Below are positions 34,312-48,300 of a stretch of DNA of 64,000 bases, in pieces (the stretch's first letter is position 1; each line of letters starts with the position of its first letter). A model generated the notes under the pieces. The model did no database searches. It worked only from the letters and a program-made list of their open reading frames with translations, and had not been told where the DNA came from. The stretch comes from Protea cynaroides. Lineage: Eukaryota > Streptophyta > Magnoliopsida > Proteales > Proteaceae. The stretch spans positions 13,475,774 through 13,539,773 of the forward strand of contig CM053276.1 of assembly GCA_028583415.1 (NCBI GenBank), read 5' to 3'. The position numbers and the translations under genes were made by a program.

Positions 34312-34879
34312 CTACATGATGGAGCAGGCATTTGGATTTTCATCACTGAACATGGTTGTGTATTGCTCTTCCTGTTGATTTATGGTGTTGATGGTATGAG
34401 TCTCCACTTTTCTGACATAGCCAGGAGGTGCCTTCTTGTCATAAGCTTGTGCAGTGTAAGGATGAGCCACAAGGGTGTAAGGAATGTAAGGCCAAAATTC
34501 AGCCTTTTTCCCTGTTGACTGAGCTTTCTTCAACACCTTGTTTGGCTCAACATACCCAGTTACAGTAACCTTGTGTTGCTTCATGTTTATGTCCACAGAT
34601 TTAACCCCTGCACCAAGCAAGAACAGAACCTCAAACCCATCAGCCCTCATGAACAGAAAAGGTCAAAAAAAAAAAGGTAAAAAAAAAACAGAAACAGAAA
34701 CAGAAAGCAAGAAAATTACCTTTCATAGAGGAGAGAGCATTCCTGACTTTAAGCTCACAGCCTTCACAGTCCATCCTTACCTTGAGCTCCACAGTTTGCA
34801 TCTGCTTCTTCTTCTTCCTATGTTTATCACCATTGCTCAATAAGCCTGAAAAATACTCCATAGTACCTCCAACTCCCAT
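34312..34879 (-). CDS. Heavy-metal-associated isoprenylated plant protein (HIPP)
   Basis: Two exons, 34879-34720 and 34607-34312, give 151 residues. The start MGVGGTMEYFSGLL fits HIPP26-type members. A Lys-rich stretch (about residues 19-25) precedes the HMA fold, which has the metal site MDCEGC near residues 36-41 (two Cys that bind Cu, Zn or Cd). Exon 2 continues GVKSVDINMKQHKVTVTGYV EPNKV and later YTTMFSDENPNACSIM; the last four, CSIM, are a CaaX farnesylation box that anchors the protein to membranes or routes it to nuclei. The intron (34719-34608, 112 bp) lies at the family's usual site just after the metal motif. A TATA box at 35233-35226 fits as promoter. These proteins act in metal handling and stress responses; the exact HIPP number cannot be set. 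Confidence 0.93.
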
Positions 34880-35225
34880 GTTGTATTTACTCCTGATCTT
34901 TTTGAGAAGATGGGTCTACGATAAACTTTGCAAAGGGATGACAAAGTCACAGAACAATGCCAGGACAAGTGGTCTCACAAAAATTGCAGTAAAGGGCTAG
35001 AAAGGTCTCACAAAGATTTTCAGACAAATGTTGTTGGAAGAAATATCTGAAGGCTGAATTTATACAAAATTCAGTTGTGGGTAGGGTGCCTGGAAATTGC
35101 AGGAAGCTTCCTTCACAGCTGGAGATTCCTCCCTTGCCTAGGAACAGAAAGGCTTCTTCAAAGGTTTCTCCCTCACCCTTCTTACTTAAGCTGAGCTGCT
35201 TTACACAGACCCCCACGCCCCTGCC

Positions 35226-35233
35226 CTTATATA
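35226..35233 (-). promoter_or_regulatory. TATA box of the HIPP gene
   Basis: TATATAAG on the minus strand in a C/G-rich setting (GGCCTATATAAGGGC), about 350 bases upstream of the HIPP ATG, leaving a leader of roughly 310 bases. Confidence 0.6.
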
Positions 35234-37099
35234 GGCCTTTTGTAAAGTTAACAAGGAAAGAAAGAGGAGGGAACCCCTCCAAAGGCAATACAGAGAGGAG
35301 GGCTACATTAGTAAATCCTGATTTTCAAGGAGCCACCATTACTTGAAAAATGGGTTTTCTGTTTTTAATCAGAACTAAAGACTTTGGGTGGAAGAAAGCT
35401 GTTTATTTCTTTCTTTGAGTATATGCCTATGAAAGAGACGAGCCGGACTCCTATGAAAGAGACTTCCTAGAAGGTGAAACAGACAAGGGCAAATAGTGGT
35501 TGGATTTTAAAAAAAATAAAAAATAAATAAAAATAAAAGAAACTAGGAGTAAGTTGGCGTGGGGTGACAAGTGTCAAAACATGTCTCAAGGGGAAGCCAC
35601 GTGGCTAGAAAGTTGTCAGTAGAGATGGTAGTAGCTGGGGGTGGGGAGGGCTGGGTTGGGCTGGCTTGTGATTGCTGTCATCTTGTTGAGTTTTGTATGA
35701 TTTTTTAAGGTTTTTGATAGGGACCTGATTGCCCGCATTTAGCCGTTTGGAGTGAAGAAAAAGCAGGCCAAGTAAAAAACTAAAGCCACCGAAGGGTTTG
35801 GCTTTGCTGGGACAACTGGCTGAAAGCTGTTAAATTAAGGCCTTTTCCCTTTCCAAAGGAACGTTCCTCCCTCTCACTCTTCTTTCACTCTTTCTTCAAA
35901 AAAATTTGAAATTTAAGATTTACAATTGCATAGTTGGCTTTTATTATTGATTTTTCTAAGCCGCTTCCAAATTCTAGATCCGGTGCGAAAGGTTGGGGAA
36001 CTTGCCTGACTTTGGTTTTTCATTGGCATTATTGACCCATCATTATTTGGTTATAACAAAATAAACCCTTTATTCTTGGATGTCAAGGAAAAAAAAATTG
36101 AAATAAAAAAGAGATAGATATCTAAATTTATATTATGTTTTTTATATATTTTTTAAATTGAAGAGAGAGATAGATATATAAATTCATTATTGTCTTATTA
36201 GGTTTTTTTATTTCTTTTCTTGACATCCAAACATAGCCCAAGTGTCATGTAAGTATTAATTATATAAAAAAGTATACTATATAATTTGTGGAGGGGGAGG
36301 GAGGGGAGGGATGCATAGCAATATATTCTTAGTAATCAATTTCATTTTTTATTCCCAAAATTTTAATTCATGGAATCTTTCATTTACTCTTAAAATAACT
36401 TAATGCAAACCTTTTATTGAAAATCTAAGCCATACTAGGCTAAATATATATCTAATGCACAAATTTAATATTAAATAAATGGGCGAGGGTTTCTCACAAT
36501 GTTTATGTGGGGAAGCTGACCAATAAGAGGGTTGGAGATAAAATCATTCTAAAGTGGTCCATATTTTGTCGAGGAGAGAGAGCATCAGTAAGAGGCTCAT
36601 GGCTCATTATGCAGGAGGGCTTGAGAATGGATTTTCCTACACTAGCGTTGTGGGAATCTTATTTCCTAAATATATATCATTTATATATTTAAGGACTTTA
36701 TTTCTCTTCAATCATTTCATCCTTTGCTTTTGCTTATTGGATGAAACCCTTGGTATATTGGGAAAGATAATTCAGATATTTGTTTGTAGGAGGAATACTA
36801 ATGAGATCACACTGATAGATGAAAAAAAATTCCCCTTACTTTTAATCTTTATAATATTTGAAAAAAAAACTAAAATTCTATTTGATTGCAATGGAAATTA
36901 AAGGAAAAGAAAGTGTTATTTTTTTAACATAAAAGAAAGCTATCATTTCTCAACATGCATGAATGTATAAAACTATTTAACTTCCTTAACATATTTAGTA
37001 ATAATACTTTTTATATGTAAATTTTATTTTTCTTTTCACATCTAAGAAATTTTAATCCAAGGTAAAATATAATTGAGTAACCAAATCAAATAATTTAAT

Positions 37100-37700
37100 A
37101 AAATACTAACATAGTTGATGAACTTGATATGACACTGAGAGGGGTGAATCAGTGTCTGAAATTTTTTGGATAATTTTCTCGTTGTCCAGAACTAATAAAG
37201 ACCTAATTTTTCATACACACACAAGTGCATGCAAATCTACCTCACTACCACTCAGTAGTCAGATCTATCAGATTTGCACACTCACCCTGCAAGCTATTCC
37301 ACGCACTCCAAAATATACTAGAAAATAAAACAAGGAACATAGAGATATTACGTGGTTCACCACCACAATGTGTGATAGCTAGTCCATGGAATAATGTCCA
37401 ACGGGTTCCGTATTTACTCAATACTCAACTTTTAGTCTCTTACAGACAAGGATACTAACCCTAGGTTTTCTTGCCATAAAACTGAGAGGGCATAACAATA
37501 TCAAGATTCAGGCTTAATAGCCAGTGTCCAGCACCCACTGAATACACTACGCTTAACCCGCACCCACGGGAAGCAAACAATAACTTTTAGGTTTATAATA
37601 ATGTCTTACAATTTTTTCCCCACTAGCTGGGTATTCAACAACTTTCACCTACGCTAGTAGACAATATATTGAAAGCAATAATAGATAGGGAATTGAAAAA
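37100..37700. mobile_element. Copia (SIRE-like) LTR fragment
   Basis: Shares tacgtggttcacca and gctagtccatgg with 18895-18945 and shares cacccacgggaagcaaa...ccccactagctggg with 25410-25490. The left part, gacactgagaggggtgaatc (37132), is a phrase seen at LTR-internal borders of this type of element. Ends and target duplication not found. Confidence 0.45.
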
Positions 37701-38570
37701 TCTCACAAACAATGCTTTCGAATGGCAAACAATATCGGGGCTTTGTCACCAAGCCCACCTATTCTCTCCAACCGAAAAAGGCCGCCCCCGGGAAACTCTT
37801 CGACGTCCAGTTTTACAATTTACAATTTCTGTTTCTTTTTCTATTAATTTTCTTTTCAACCCAACAAAGTCTAAAGTCATGCAAATTGAACCCCCAATCA
37901 ATTGGATTATCATCACAATTCCAGTAGGGGCAGTAACCCCAGATGTGGATATCAATATGTCACCATGCACTAATTCAGTAGGGATGACATAGTAAATATA
38001 TTCTTTGGACTACTTGACAGCAAATGTGCGAGTGATTGGGAATTTGGTAACAATTATTGTGAAGGGGTGGACACTACTTGTCTCATTTTGTTGTTATTCC
38101 CCTTATTTTAGTTATAAGAAAAGGATGGTTCTTCTGTCTTCATCTCTTTTTCTTAAATTTGGATTTTTTTTTTTCTCTTTCCTCTAAGTGATTATAGTAA
38201 GTCGGTTCTGTTTTTTTATTTTTTTCACTAGCAAATAAGATTTTAATAGACCCCGTTAATGTGTTGATCCCTCTCCATATAGTTATTAATATTATATCGT
38301 GCCAGTTGTACTAAACCATTCATAGTACTGTTTTAGTAATCAGTATCGGACCAACTGATACAGACGATTTGTATCAATATCGATTGACACTAATACGGAT
38401 ATGATCCCTTTATTTTTATTTTTATTTTTAATTCTATACTAACATGTGTCATTCATTTATTGGTTGCACCATCGATCTGGATTGGTCTCGCCTCAATCAT
38501 ATTGTGGCCGATACGAATTGCTTTAACTTTTCCCCTTCTCATCCAACCCAGTTTGATTGATGATGTGTAA

Positions 38571-38587
38571 AAAAAAAAAAAAAATTT

Positions 38588-38624
<37 letters not shown>

Positions 38625-38628
38625 CCCC
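38571..38628. repeat. A-T-A-C homopolymer block
   Basis: Runs of about 15 A, 11 T, 28 A and 8 C follow one another directly. It may be a slipped poly-A tract or partly an assembly or sequencing artefact. Confidence 0.8.
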
Positions 38629-40368
38629 CCTCAGTTCTTCTTGTACTCTTATTTTTATCGTTAATGTATAACATTAATATACTCCGCTAGCATATACATC
38701 CCTCCATAAAAATAAAAATTAAAAAACCCTGCACTTAATTATCATTCCGACCAGATGTCTCTGCTGTTATAAGCTTCTTAGGTGGACCGTGGGCCCTGTG
38801 GATTGTGGGCCATGCCAACTGGTATTGGGTTTTTTTTAGTGTGGAAGGGAACAAGAACAGAGCCCTAGTGGGTTAAACCCATTTTAAGATACAACCACGG
38901 GATACCCACATCATGTTGAGCAGTCGAACATGGCTGGATGATGTTACACGTGTCTAAAGAATCATACCTACTGGTGGGCCCTGATCCTCTATGCATGAGC
39001 ACGTATTTTAAAGTCTGTCCTCCATGACTCTTAAATCTAACGTTGAACGCGTCTAGAAGATCGGATTTTCTGATACATTATACGTGGCCGCCAATATGCA
39101 TGGGAGCCCTACGGTAATGCATGAACTGATGATGAGGGTGGTGGACACGTTACTGGTGATTGGTGGGGTCCATGGATGTTCATCTCATCACTTCATATGG
39201 GCAGGTTGGAATTGGATTGTTGGTGGTGGTCCCACCATACATCAGAGGATTTTCATTGTACATCCTCTAAGATTAATATACCTTAGCATTGCTTCAAAGT
39301 AAAAAACTTGATGAATAATGGAATCTTGATTCATCCTGACTTGAGACCCGCTATTTCCATAATCACACTTAAGACTGGATTCCATTTCTTACCCAAAAAA
39401 AGACTGGATTCCATCAGGAAGCCCTTGACATGTGCATGGCTTATGTTTGGTTATGTAGTATTCTTATAGAAGTCACTCTTTCCATTGGTTTTCCACTTAA
39501 AATCCAATATTTCTCTACAACCAAACATAGCTTTTTACTACTCTAGTTTGATATGGTGTGTACTGCTGCTGCCTCGACCTTTTCACAATTTTTTGATGAA
39601 TAAAATTTAATGTTTAAAAAATAAAAAATAAATATAAAAAAAAAAAACTGTTTGTTATGGATGATTTTATGGATTATAATTAGATATTATAATTTTTATT
39701 TACATTAAAATTGATTTTTTTTTCTTTTGGGGTGGGATTTTTTTTTTTCTTCTTTTGAGGTGGGTGAAGAGGAGGGGTAAATTTTGGTATGATAATACCA
39801 ATCGAAAAAGTTGTCTCTCTTCTTTCACATCTCAACATAAGATATTTAATATGTTATTATGATAGGTTGGATTGGAAAACTGATATTTTAAAATAGTGGA
39901 AAGATTCTTCATAGAAAAAAAATAAGGAAAAAAGTTTCTTTAAACGGGTGGTAAACGATATGGCTGTATTTTTTCTTTTCTTTTTTTTTTTGTGACACTC
40001 TCTCTCCTCTTTGCTCTTATTTACAAACCATCATAGCAATCCCCATTGATGGGCTCCCCTCCCCTACTAGGATCTAGAACCTTCTCCTTTAAAATATTTT
40101 TTTACATAAGCTCCATTTGTTTTTCACGTAAGCCCAATGAAATTGAGAACAAAATCGATATTTTAGATAATTCAATGGTTTATATGACATCCAAATAGAA
40201 TGAACAAAAGAGGTATGAATTGAATAAGTTATGATAAATAGTTTACAGATTTATATGAGTAATTGAAAAACCCAAATTCAATTTGCTTTCTTATCCCATT
40301 TAGTGGATTTTGGATCTAAATTCCAGTAATCCAGACCATACTCTATTCGATTCAAATAGATATCCAAC

Positions 40369-40371
<3 letters not shown>

Positions 40372-40401
<30 letters not shown>
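40372..40401. repeat. (TAA)n microsatellite
   Basis: About ten TAA units. Confidence 0.95.
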
Positions 40402-40403
<2 letters not shown>

Positions 40404-41267
40404 TAAGTAGCTAATGATCTTGAGGGTTTTTGAAGATTCAACAAGTTCTAGAGAATGATGGTCATTTCACTTCTCTTGTATCTGAGTGCATATACACTGT
40501 AAAACATGAATCTTCTTCCCATAAAAATTATACCATACCTCCCACCAACAAACCATCTAACTCGAATGATGGTGGGTCCACTCTAATTTAAACTAATGAT
40601 ATTACATATGTATATATGCATGGATTACCACCACCACTTAAAGAAGAACCAACATCTTATTATAGGGAAAAGGTTTTCTGAACATTGGAGTGGAAGCTGT
40701 GTCAATACCTCACTCTTTATCTATCTCTCCTCTGATATTCTCTCTCCTTATAGCATCCTTACTAATGATCTGTCGTCACTGAACAAAAGCAACCGTGCCA
40801 CTCAAAGAGCCTCTCTCTTTATTATATTAATTAATTATCTCTCCCTTTCTCTAGATAGATACATGGATAGAGCTTTATGTGCTTAAGGTTTCCTTAAAAG
40901 GCAAAGATAATTGAGAAGAGATGGGTGGGGAACTGGGTGTTTGGTGCCGTGGGAAAGCAGAAAGGAGCAAAGCACCTAAAACAGATACTTACTATACAGT
41001 ATTGGATTACTTGTGAGAAAGGAAAGATTAAAGAACAATAGAAACTTCTCATTTCTTACTCCTCTCAATAATATATCTCTAGCATTCCTCTAATGACAAT
41101 TCCATTATATTTATTCTGGAAACAGCCTCTTTGCAAAGAGGGGTCTGGGCCCCATAGTGGCGAAAGTCTGGTGCTTGTACTGGGTACAACCTTTTTTTGA
41201 TAAACTATTACCAATTACCATGTCGATCTCATTGGTACGTAATATAAAGTTGCAGGATTGTAGCAAC

Positions 41268-41270
<3 letters not shown>

Positions 41271-41322
<52 letters not shown>
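41271..41322. repeat. (CT)n microsatellite
   Basis: About 26 uninterrupted CT units; the Ser-Leu and Arg-Glu frames over it are artefacts of the repeat. Confidence 0.97.
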
Positions 41323-41326
<4 letters not shown>

Positions 41327-42337
41327 TCCCTCATGGAACCGGAACCGGAACCGATGATCTATGCTTCCAAACCGACATCTACAATAGCTCACTTTAGATC
41401 AAATAGCATTTTCCATGTCAATTCAGACGAAGTAGCCTTTTCCATGTGACTCCACTCTGTTCTCTATCTCACAACAGATAACAGTCTGAATTTTAAATTA
41501 AAAAAAATTCATTTATTCAAATAGAAATGAAACCAACTAGGATCAATAAACTGATTAATTTGATTGTAGTTTTGAATATTGAAACCGGTTCGATTTTGAC
41601 CCGATAAACCATCGATTCCAAACAGATTAAAACTGATAGTATTTAAATCGTTTAAATGTAATAAACTGATGAAAAAAAACCATTTGCAGTTCAAAATTCA
41701 AACCCTAAACCATTTACATGCATTCAAACATAGGTTTCTATTGGGATTTCTTTAGTGGGCTTATATTTACTCATGCCCAGCATGGAATTTCTTTATTCAT
41801 TCAAACATGGGTTTCCAATTGGGCCTAGAATTAACAAGTTCTATCGAAACGCCATTTAGATGAGTTGGTTGATACAACTCGACCATATGTGATATGACCC
41901 ACTTTGTATCAGACATTATGAACTTTCTTAAATTTCTATTACGACTTTTTTTGTCAAATTGTGACTCTTAAAAGGTGAGTGATTAGCTGCAAAAATTCAC
42001 TAAAATTAATAAACATTCCAAATATCAACCCAAAAAATACAAGTACAAGACATCTAAATTCTCTCCACATTTTTTATCCCTATAGATATGGAAAAAAAAT
42101 GAAGGATACAAAAAGAATGAATAGACACGACACCTAAACAGACAACAACCCACGAATTCTACAAAAGCAGATAGCTACAGAGAGCAAACTGTGTTTATGT
42201 CTCCCATCAAAACTCTTGGTATATGTACAATGAAACTAGGAATAAATAACTAAAAAATCAAATTTTTGCTTGCTATCTATGCTTCAAATTTAAAATTACA
42301 ACCAGACGAGCACTCACCTCCCTGTCCATTACAGTCA

Positions 42338-45300
42338 TTATTTGTTGGACCATTGGAACTCAATTTCCAGATTCCTAGACAGCCCACTTTTGCTTTCTGG
42401 AAGGAGTGTGTACTCCCCAGCGACTGCTCCAAGCATTACAACCCGATCAATCTGGATAGTTACTTTCCCGAAAGAGCTCTGCAATTTTATGAAAAGAACT
42501 AGAAGTTAGCAACCAATGCGAAGCAATACCAGAAAAAGATGGAAGAAACCCCCAGACAGCGAGACGGTCACTTCCTTCAGGGCTCACTAACCTTTCCAAT
42601 TTTGCTCTTATTCTTGCACGAGATGTGAAGCTTCTGACCTTTTGGTGGACAATCAAATGCCCATGCAAAGTTCTCGTCCCACTCCGGAGTAGGACCAGTT
42701 GAAACAACCTGACAAGTAAACAGGCAAATTTGGGTTTGTAAATGCAATGACAGATTTGGTGTGGAATTACAATCTCATGCAGAGAAGTAAATGTACAAAA
42801 AATCTAATATATTTTTTGGACAGTAAAAAGGAGGTTCTCCAGCTTCCCAACAAGAAACTTTTGGGCAAATGCAAATGTACTGAACCTGGCACTTGATGGC
42901 AGCAACCTATAACTTGGATACTGTCCCTGGTTAATGGATCCCATAATTTGCTACTGGAATCGCAGATAAGAAAAATATTTTAAGCCTCACTTAGGCCATG
43001 CTCAAATTGACCCTATCTAGAGACCTCATCACCTATACTAATGTGTAAAGTAGGCCAATTTGCACCCAGCAGGAGGTTAGTTGTTGTGGGCTCATGGGTT
43101 TGCAGTCAATCAACAACCAATACTTAACTGTTATTTCCATTCTAGGTAAAGTACTAGGCCACTTGTCTATCAGTTGATTTATCTCCTTAATTTGGGGGTT
43201 AAATAAGTAATTTGATCTCTACTCTCTTCGAAGTCAAATGATTCTTTCATTTAGGTATTTTAACGAGCCCAAGTACATTTAGTTTTGGTTTATTACCATA
43301 ACAAACCAAGATCTTAAAACAACTACCATTACCAGATCAAATCAATCTTCTCACTCACATCCAACGATAAGGTTTCTCCCTTGCAACCTGGTGGTTGCTT
43401 TGAATTGGGAAACAGACTCTCCCCAAATCGGAGGTAAAGCTGCTAAAATCTACCCCTCCCCAGACCCCACAATGGTGGGAGTCTCGTGCATTGGATATGC
43501 CCTTGTTTACAACATTTACTCAGGAAGATGTCAGGCATCAAGAAATTTCTGAAGATGCTAAACAGGAATAGATTAAGTCCATTCCCACGCATGTAGGCCA
43601 TAAGGACTACCATATACCAATAAACCATCATTATTGTCCACTCTACCTAAATAAAATATTATTATAATATAATCTACAACAGGTGTAAGCATACATAAGC
43701 TATACCAGCAATATATAATTTGAATACTATAGCTGAATGATTCAATATTGGTTTCGAAGTGTAGGTAATAGTTCAATCAGTAATAGTGCCCATATCAATC
43801 GACAAGAATGGATTCAGCAAGGCCTTCTATTTAGGAAATGGAAGTTTTAAAATTTGTTTACTATAAGGGTAATACATGTATCATACCTTAGTTTGTCTTG
43901 GAGGAGCATTGCCTAGCGTGAGCTTGCAGTACACACTTGGGTTTCCCACTGACTGCTTTAAATTGTTACCACGCTTTATAATTACCACTAAGGTCCCTGG
44001 CAAACACTGCAAAAGGAATTCTGCCTTCTCCTGAAACCGAGGTGGGCCAGACTGGATCAAATATTGGAGCAAAGGAATTGCCTCTGCAGCAACAATTGAT
44101 TGAGCCTGAGAGACTTCCGGTGGGCATGCCGACCAAGCTTGCCTAAGAAGAAAAAGCGAATCCAAAGCTGCCTCCTGGGTTGCCTCAGACCCTGTCTTAA
44201 GTGACGAGACCAGATGTGGAATACTGAGTGTCGCAGCCTCAGTAGCTCTCAAACGTGGAAGATTACTAAAGAGTGCATTCAGAGCCTTCAGATATTCCTC
44301 ATTCACACTTCCAGTGGTTACTAAATCATTCTGAATAGCACCTGTGAGACACCAATTGAACATCAGAGAAGTCAAACAGAATCTTGTGAAAAACCAATTA
44401 ACAATTTATTTTAGAGAATATGCCATGTCTCATGTTGTTGAGAGGCTTCTTGATTACCTTAAACAGAAGAATATATATTTTAAATAAGAGAAAGGAGTTA
44501 GGGTAATTTGTCCAAATAAAGCAGGTCCGTTCCCCCCCAAAATTAAAAAATTAAAAAATAAAATAAATAAAAAAGAAAAAGAAAAGAGTATCACACGACG
44601 GGTACCACAGGCATAGATTCCTTTTGTTTTTGTGTATTCTTCCGCAAGAGGCAAGGAGCAAAGAATGGAATATTGAACTTCACATCAGGATCTAAGGATA
44701 TCCCAACCTAGACTATCAAACAATTAAAATTGCTATGTCATTTGGAATCACATATTTAATCCTCCTTCATATACAAGAAAGGAGGGCAAAGGTCACTTAA
44801 AATAAATTTATTTGAAAATAAGATAACTTCAACTTAGGTAGTTCTCTGTAACAGGTTCTGTTCTTTGGTATATTTGCATTTGTTAAAAACGCTTCACTGC
44901 TCAAGGAGCTATTATAAAAGGAACCCTAAAAATTCCATCTTAACAATGGAATGAGATGTGAAGATCCTCAACTATTTGGTCCTTGTCTTTCTTTTGCTTC
45001 TAACAAAGCAGAGCCAAAAAACAGAGATACAAAAGTGGTAGTCTGGACTACTCCTGATTAAATGATATCAGATTCAAACAATCCAAATTTATAGCAGCAG
45101 AAAAAATATCATTCTTACATCAAAATCAATTAACAGTACAAGATAACATATCATTCACTTGGACATTGTTCTTGCAGTTAGGCTCAACTCTGTGTTTTCA
45201 AAGGATCTTGAAGTACTTCATAGCTCGTTCCCTCTATAGCAATAACATGCAGAAAGCTATCTTAATTAATCTAAAACCTTCTAACATACTCGCTAATTCA

Positions 45301-48300
45301 AGCTGCAAAACTATAAATTCTTTATACAGTAATGTACATTTGATAGAGGTGTATTACCAATGTGGATATCCATAAGAACAAAAGAACAAGAAAGCATGGA
45401 TAAGAAGCAAAGTTCTGTAACAAGGTTCTTCTGAAAGGCTGAAACACCATAGCATGATGGTCCACACCAACTATGATCAGTTAATCTTATGACCAAAGTT
45501 CCTAGAAAATTGGCATTTTTGGTTGACATCTGAACTAAGACAGCTAAAGTATCTATGCTTCAGCTTGGCTGCAGGTTGAAGTGAGTATCGTTAAAAAGAT
45601 TATATTGTTTTCCTAGTTAAACAAGATATGTCAATCCTGAGTGTCTAATGTACTTTCCATATATATGCATGGTATAGGTTACAGACAGCAGTCTATACAA
45701 GAAAGGCAAACAAATAATATTTGAGAAATAAAAGAAGTTTCTACTAGAATTCAAAAAAAAAAAAGGGTTATGTACAAGTGTGGCCATTAACAGCTGGCAT
45801 TGATGCCTGAACCAAGACAGCTAGAAGACTTTATGAACAAGAGATCAAAAAGAAGCAAAAATGATTTGTATATACAGAAGAATGACATTCAATGTCCTCC
45901 TACATAAAATGGAATTGAGGAGAAAAAATACAAGTAAGACAAACTGCAAGCTTCAGATAAAAATGGTGATGCTAGTAAGACAAACTGCAAGCTTCAGGAA
46001 AAAAAACATGTTTATTCTCCTAGACAAGTTTCTAGCCGTATTTTAAGACACAGAAAGCAAATTAACCAATGACCGCGACAGTACATTATAGTTTATCCAA
46101 TGTCACAGGTAGTAATCAGACCAATACCAGAGATAGGTTACTCAAACCAAAAGTAGAAAGATGTTCACAAAGTAAGAAAGAAAGGAAACATACCAGTTAG
46201 AGCTGACAGTGTTTCGGTGGAGGCATACTCCTGAATGGTATGGTTAGAGAAGAGAAGTTTAATGAACATTGCTGCTTGAACTGATGTATCCGGATCACTA
46301 TCAGTGAAGAGATCCAGTACAACCTGAACTCCGCCAGCTTCTGCAACTGCTCTTTTATTTGCTCGGTTGTACATTACAAGGTTTTGCAAGGCACAAATAG
46401 CTACCACTTTCATTTCTTCTGTGGGTTGGTCTTCGAGCAGATTTACTAGAGCTCTACAAGCTGAAACAGCATCTGCAGTCCGAGCAAGACTCTCATTCTG
46501 AAACAGATCACCAAGTGCTAGGGTAGCCAATAACCTTGCCTGCTGAGCTTGGGTTTGTGGATCTAAAAGATACTGGGATAGTGGTGAAATTGCAGACTTG
46601 GCAGCTTTTGATTCCCTGACTTTGACATTGTTCAGCAATACTTCCAGCAGTCTTGCTGCAGTTTCCTCGCACTGATGACACCTAAGGAGCTCCAAAAGTG
46701 CCTCAACAGCACCACTTTCAGCCATTGCTTCAGCACTAGTTGCATCATCACTTTCTAACACAAGCAGTGCATTCAATGCACCAATCACTGTGCTTTCTGT
46801 GCCCGATCGAAGCAACTTTACCAACACCGCAACAGGTACCTCCAGATAAAATTCAGAGCTGAACTGCAGAATATTGGCTAGAACAGAAGCAGCAGATTCC
46901 CACAAGGCATGAGGCAATGTAGGATCAGCTTGTAATATAACTTTCGACAACTCATGGACACCACCCTCCTTTGCAATTTCGTTTGGCCAGGTTATTGCCA
47001 TACTCATAAGAGCTTTTACGCCCCTCTGTTGCAAAATGGGTATACCAGATCCCAGAACACGCATGAGTGGGCCAATTGCCTGTTGTGTTAGTGAGTCCTT
47101 CTGAAGATGTTCGTCCAAGAGCAAATGTGAGAGAAGCTCGGCTGCCAGCTGTTGAACAGGTGGTGTTGGAGAATCCAATAAAGGGATGAGTGGGTCAATA
47201 GCTTGGCGAGAAGTCAGGTTAAAATCAGCACGGCACTGCGGATGCTCCAAAATATTAACAAGAACCTGTAAAGCACTATGCTGTCCATCAGACCTGAACT
47301 CGTGTCTTGATAACAACAGGAAAAGGGGCTCAACCACTTTGGCTGCTGAAGGACCTTTCGCAATGGTAGCATTATTGGTTAGTATTCGAAGCAGTTCCGC
47401 AAATAAAACACAGAGAAAATCAGGCGCTTCAAGGAGAATATCAAGTATGCTCTCAATAACCCCAGCTTTCACCATTTCCATCTTACATGTAGGCCGGTCT
47501 TTCCCCAACTTCACAAGAGCTTTTGAGATAGCCTCATGAAGTGTATAGTCCCTACCAAAAATAAGCCCAACAAGAGGAATGACAGCACCGTGTGCAGCAA
47601 CAAGTTCTGCCAAATTTTCATCATCTAATAGTTTATCCAGTGCACGGACCACTGAATGATGAGCAGGACTGAACTCAGTTACAAGGAGAGAGACAAGAGG
47701 CTCGACACAGCGAGCTGCAGCCATGGTAGACTTGATTCTTGTATTTCCAAAAAGGACACAACACAACTCAGCAGCATCACCTTTCAGTTCCATTGAACAA
47801 TTCGATGAAAGAATCCTGCAAAGAACATCCACTGCATTCATTTCAACATCTGCAACAGCTAGGGCTTTTGATGGACTTTCACATAGTAACCTAACCAATG
47901 CAGCAATAGCAGCATGTTGCTCCCTCTCCATGCCAGTGTTAAGAATCTCTACCAGGGGCTGAACAGCTTGTCGAGCAGTCTCCGCATTCCTGATATGGTC
48001 TGACAAAAACAGGCTCTCCAAGGCTTTAGCAGCACTGCACCTAGCCCCTCTTCCACCAAGGCGCAATACTGCAACCAGTTGGTTGACAGCACCAAATGCA
48101 GCATCATTTCTTCGTATTTCAGCACTGCCAAACAGGATCCCCAATAAATCTGTAGAAGCTTCCTCTGTTGCATCTTGTGGGCTGAGAGAAAGATACTTGG
48201 TAAGTGCTTCTAGAGCCCCTGATTCTACCATTACAATCTTATTTGGAGGACTATCCTTTGCAAGTTGGGTCAGGAGTCCAAGAACTAGAAAAGGTGCTCC

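Larger units (their letters stand above)
35240..42337. other. Long intergenic region between HIPP and CSI1
   Basis: AT-rich and without a supported gene. It holds a segment at 36490-36660 related to 4800-4985, copia LTR-type sequence at about 37100-37700, a homopolymer block at 38571-38628, and several microsatellites. 38760-39300 is less AT-rich and includes an open frame (39084-39302), but no family features are visible. The CSI1 3' UTR occupies an unknown part of about 42000-42337. Confidence 0.5.

Noticed and set aside
39084..39302. Open frame of 72 codons in a less AT-rich stretch
   Set aside because: No family features, no splice context; coding status unsupported.
41111..41392. Frames across the CT repeat (Arg-Glu and Ser-Leu runs)
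   Set aside because: Artefact of a perfect microsatellite.
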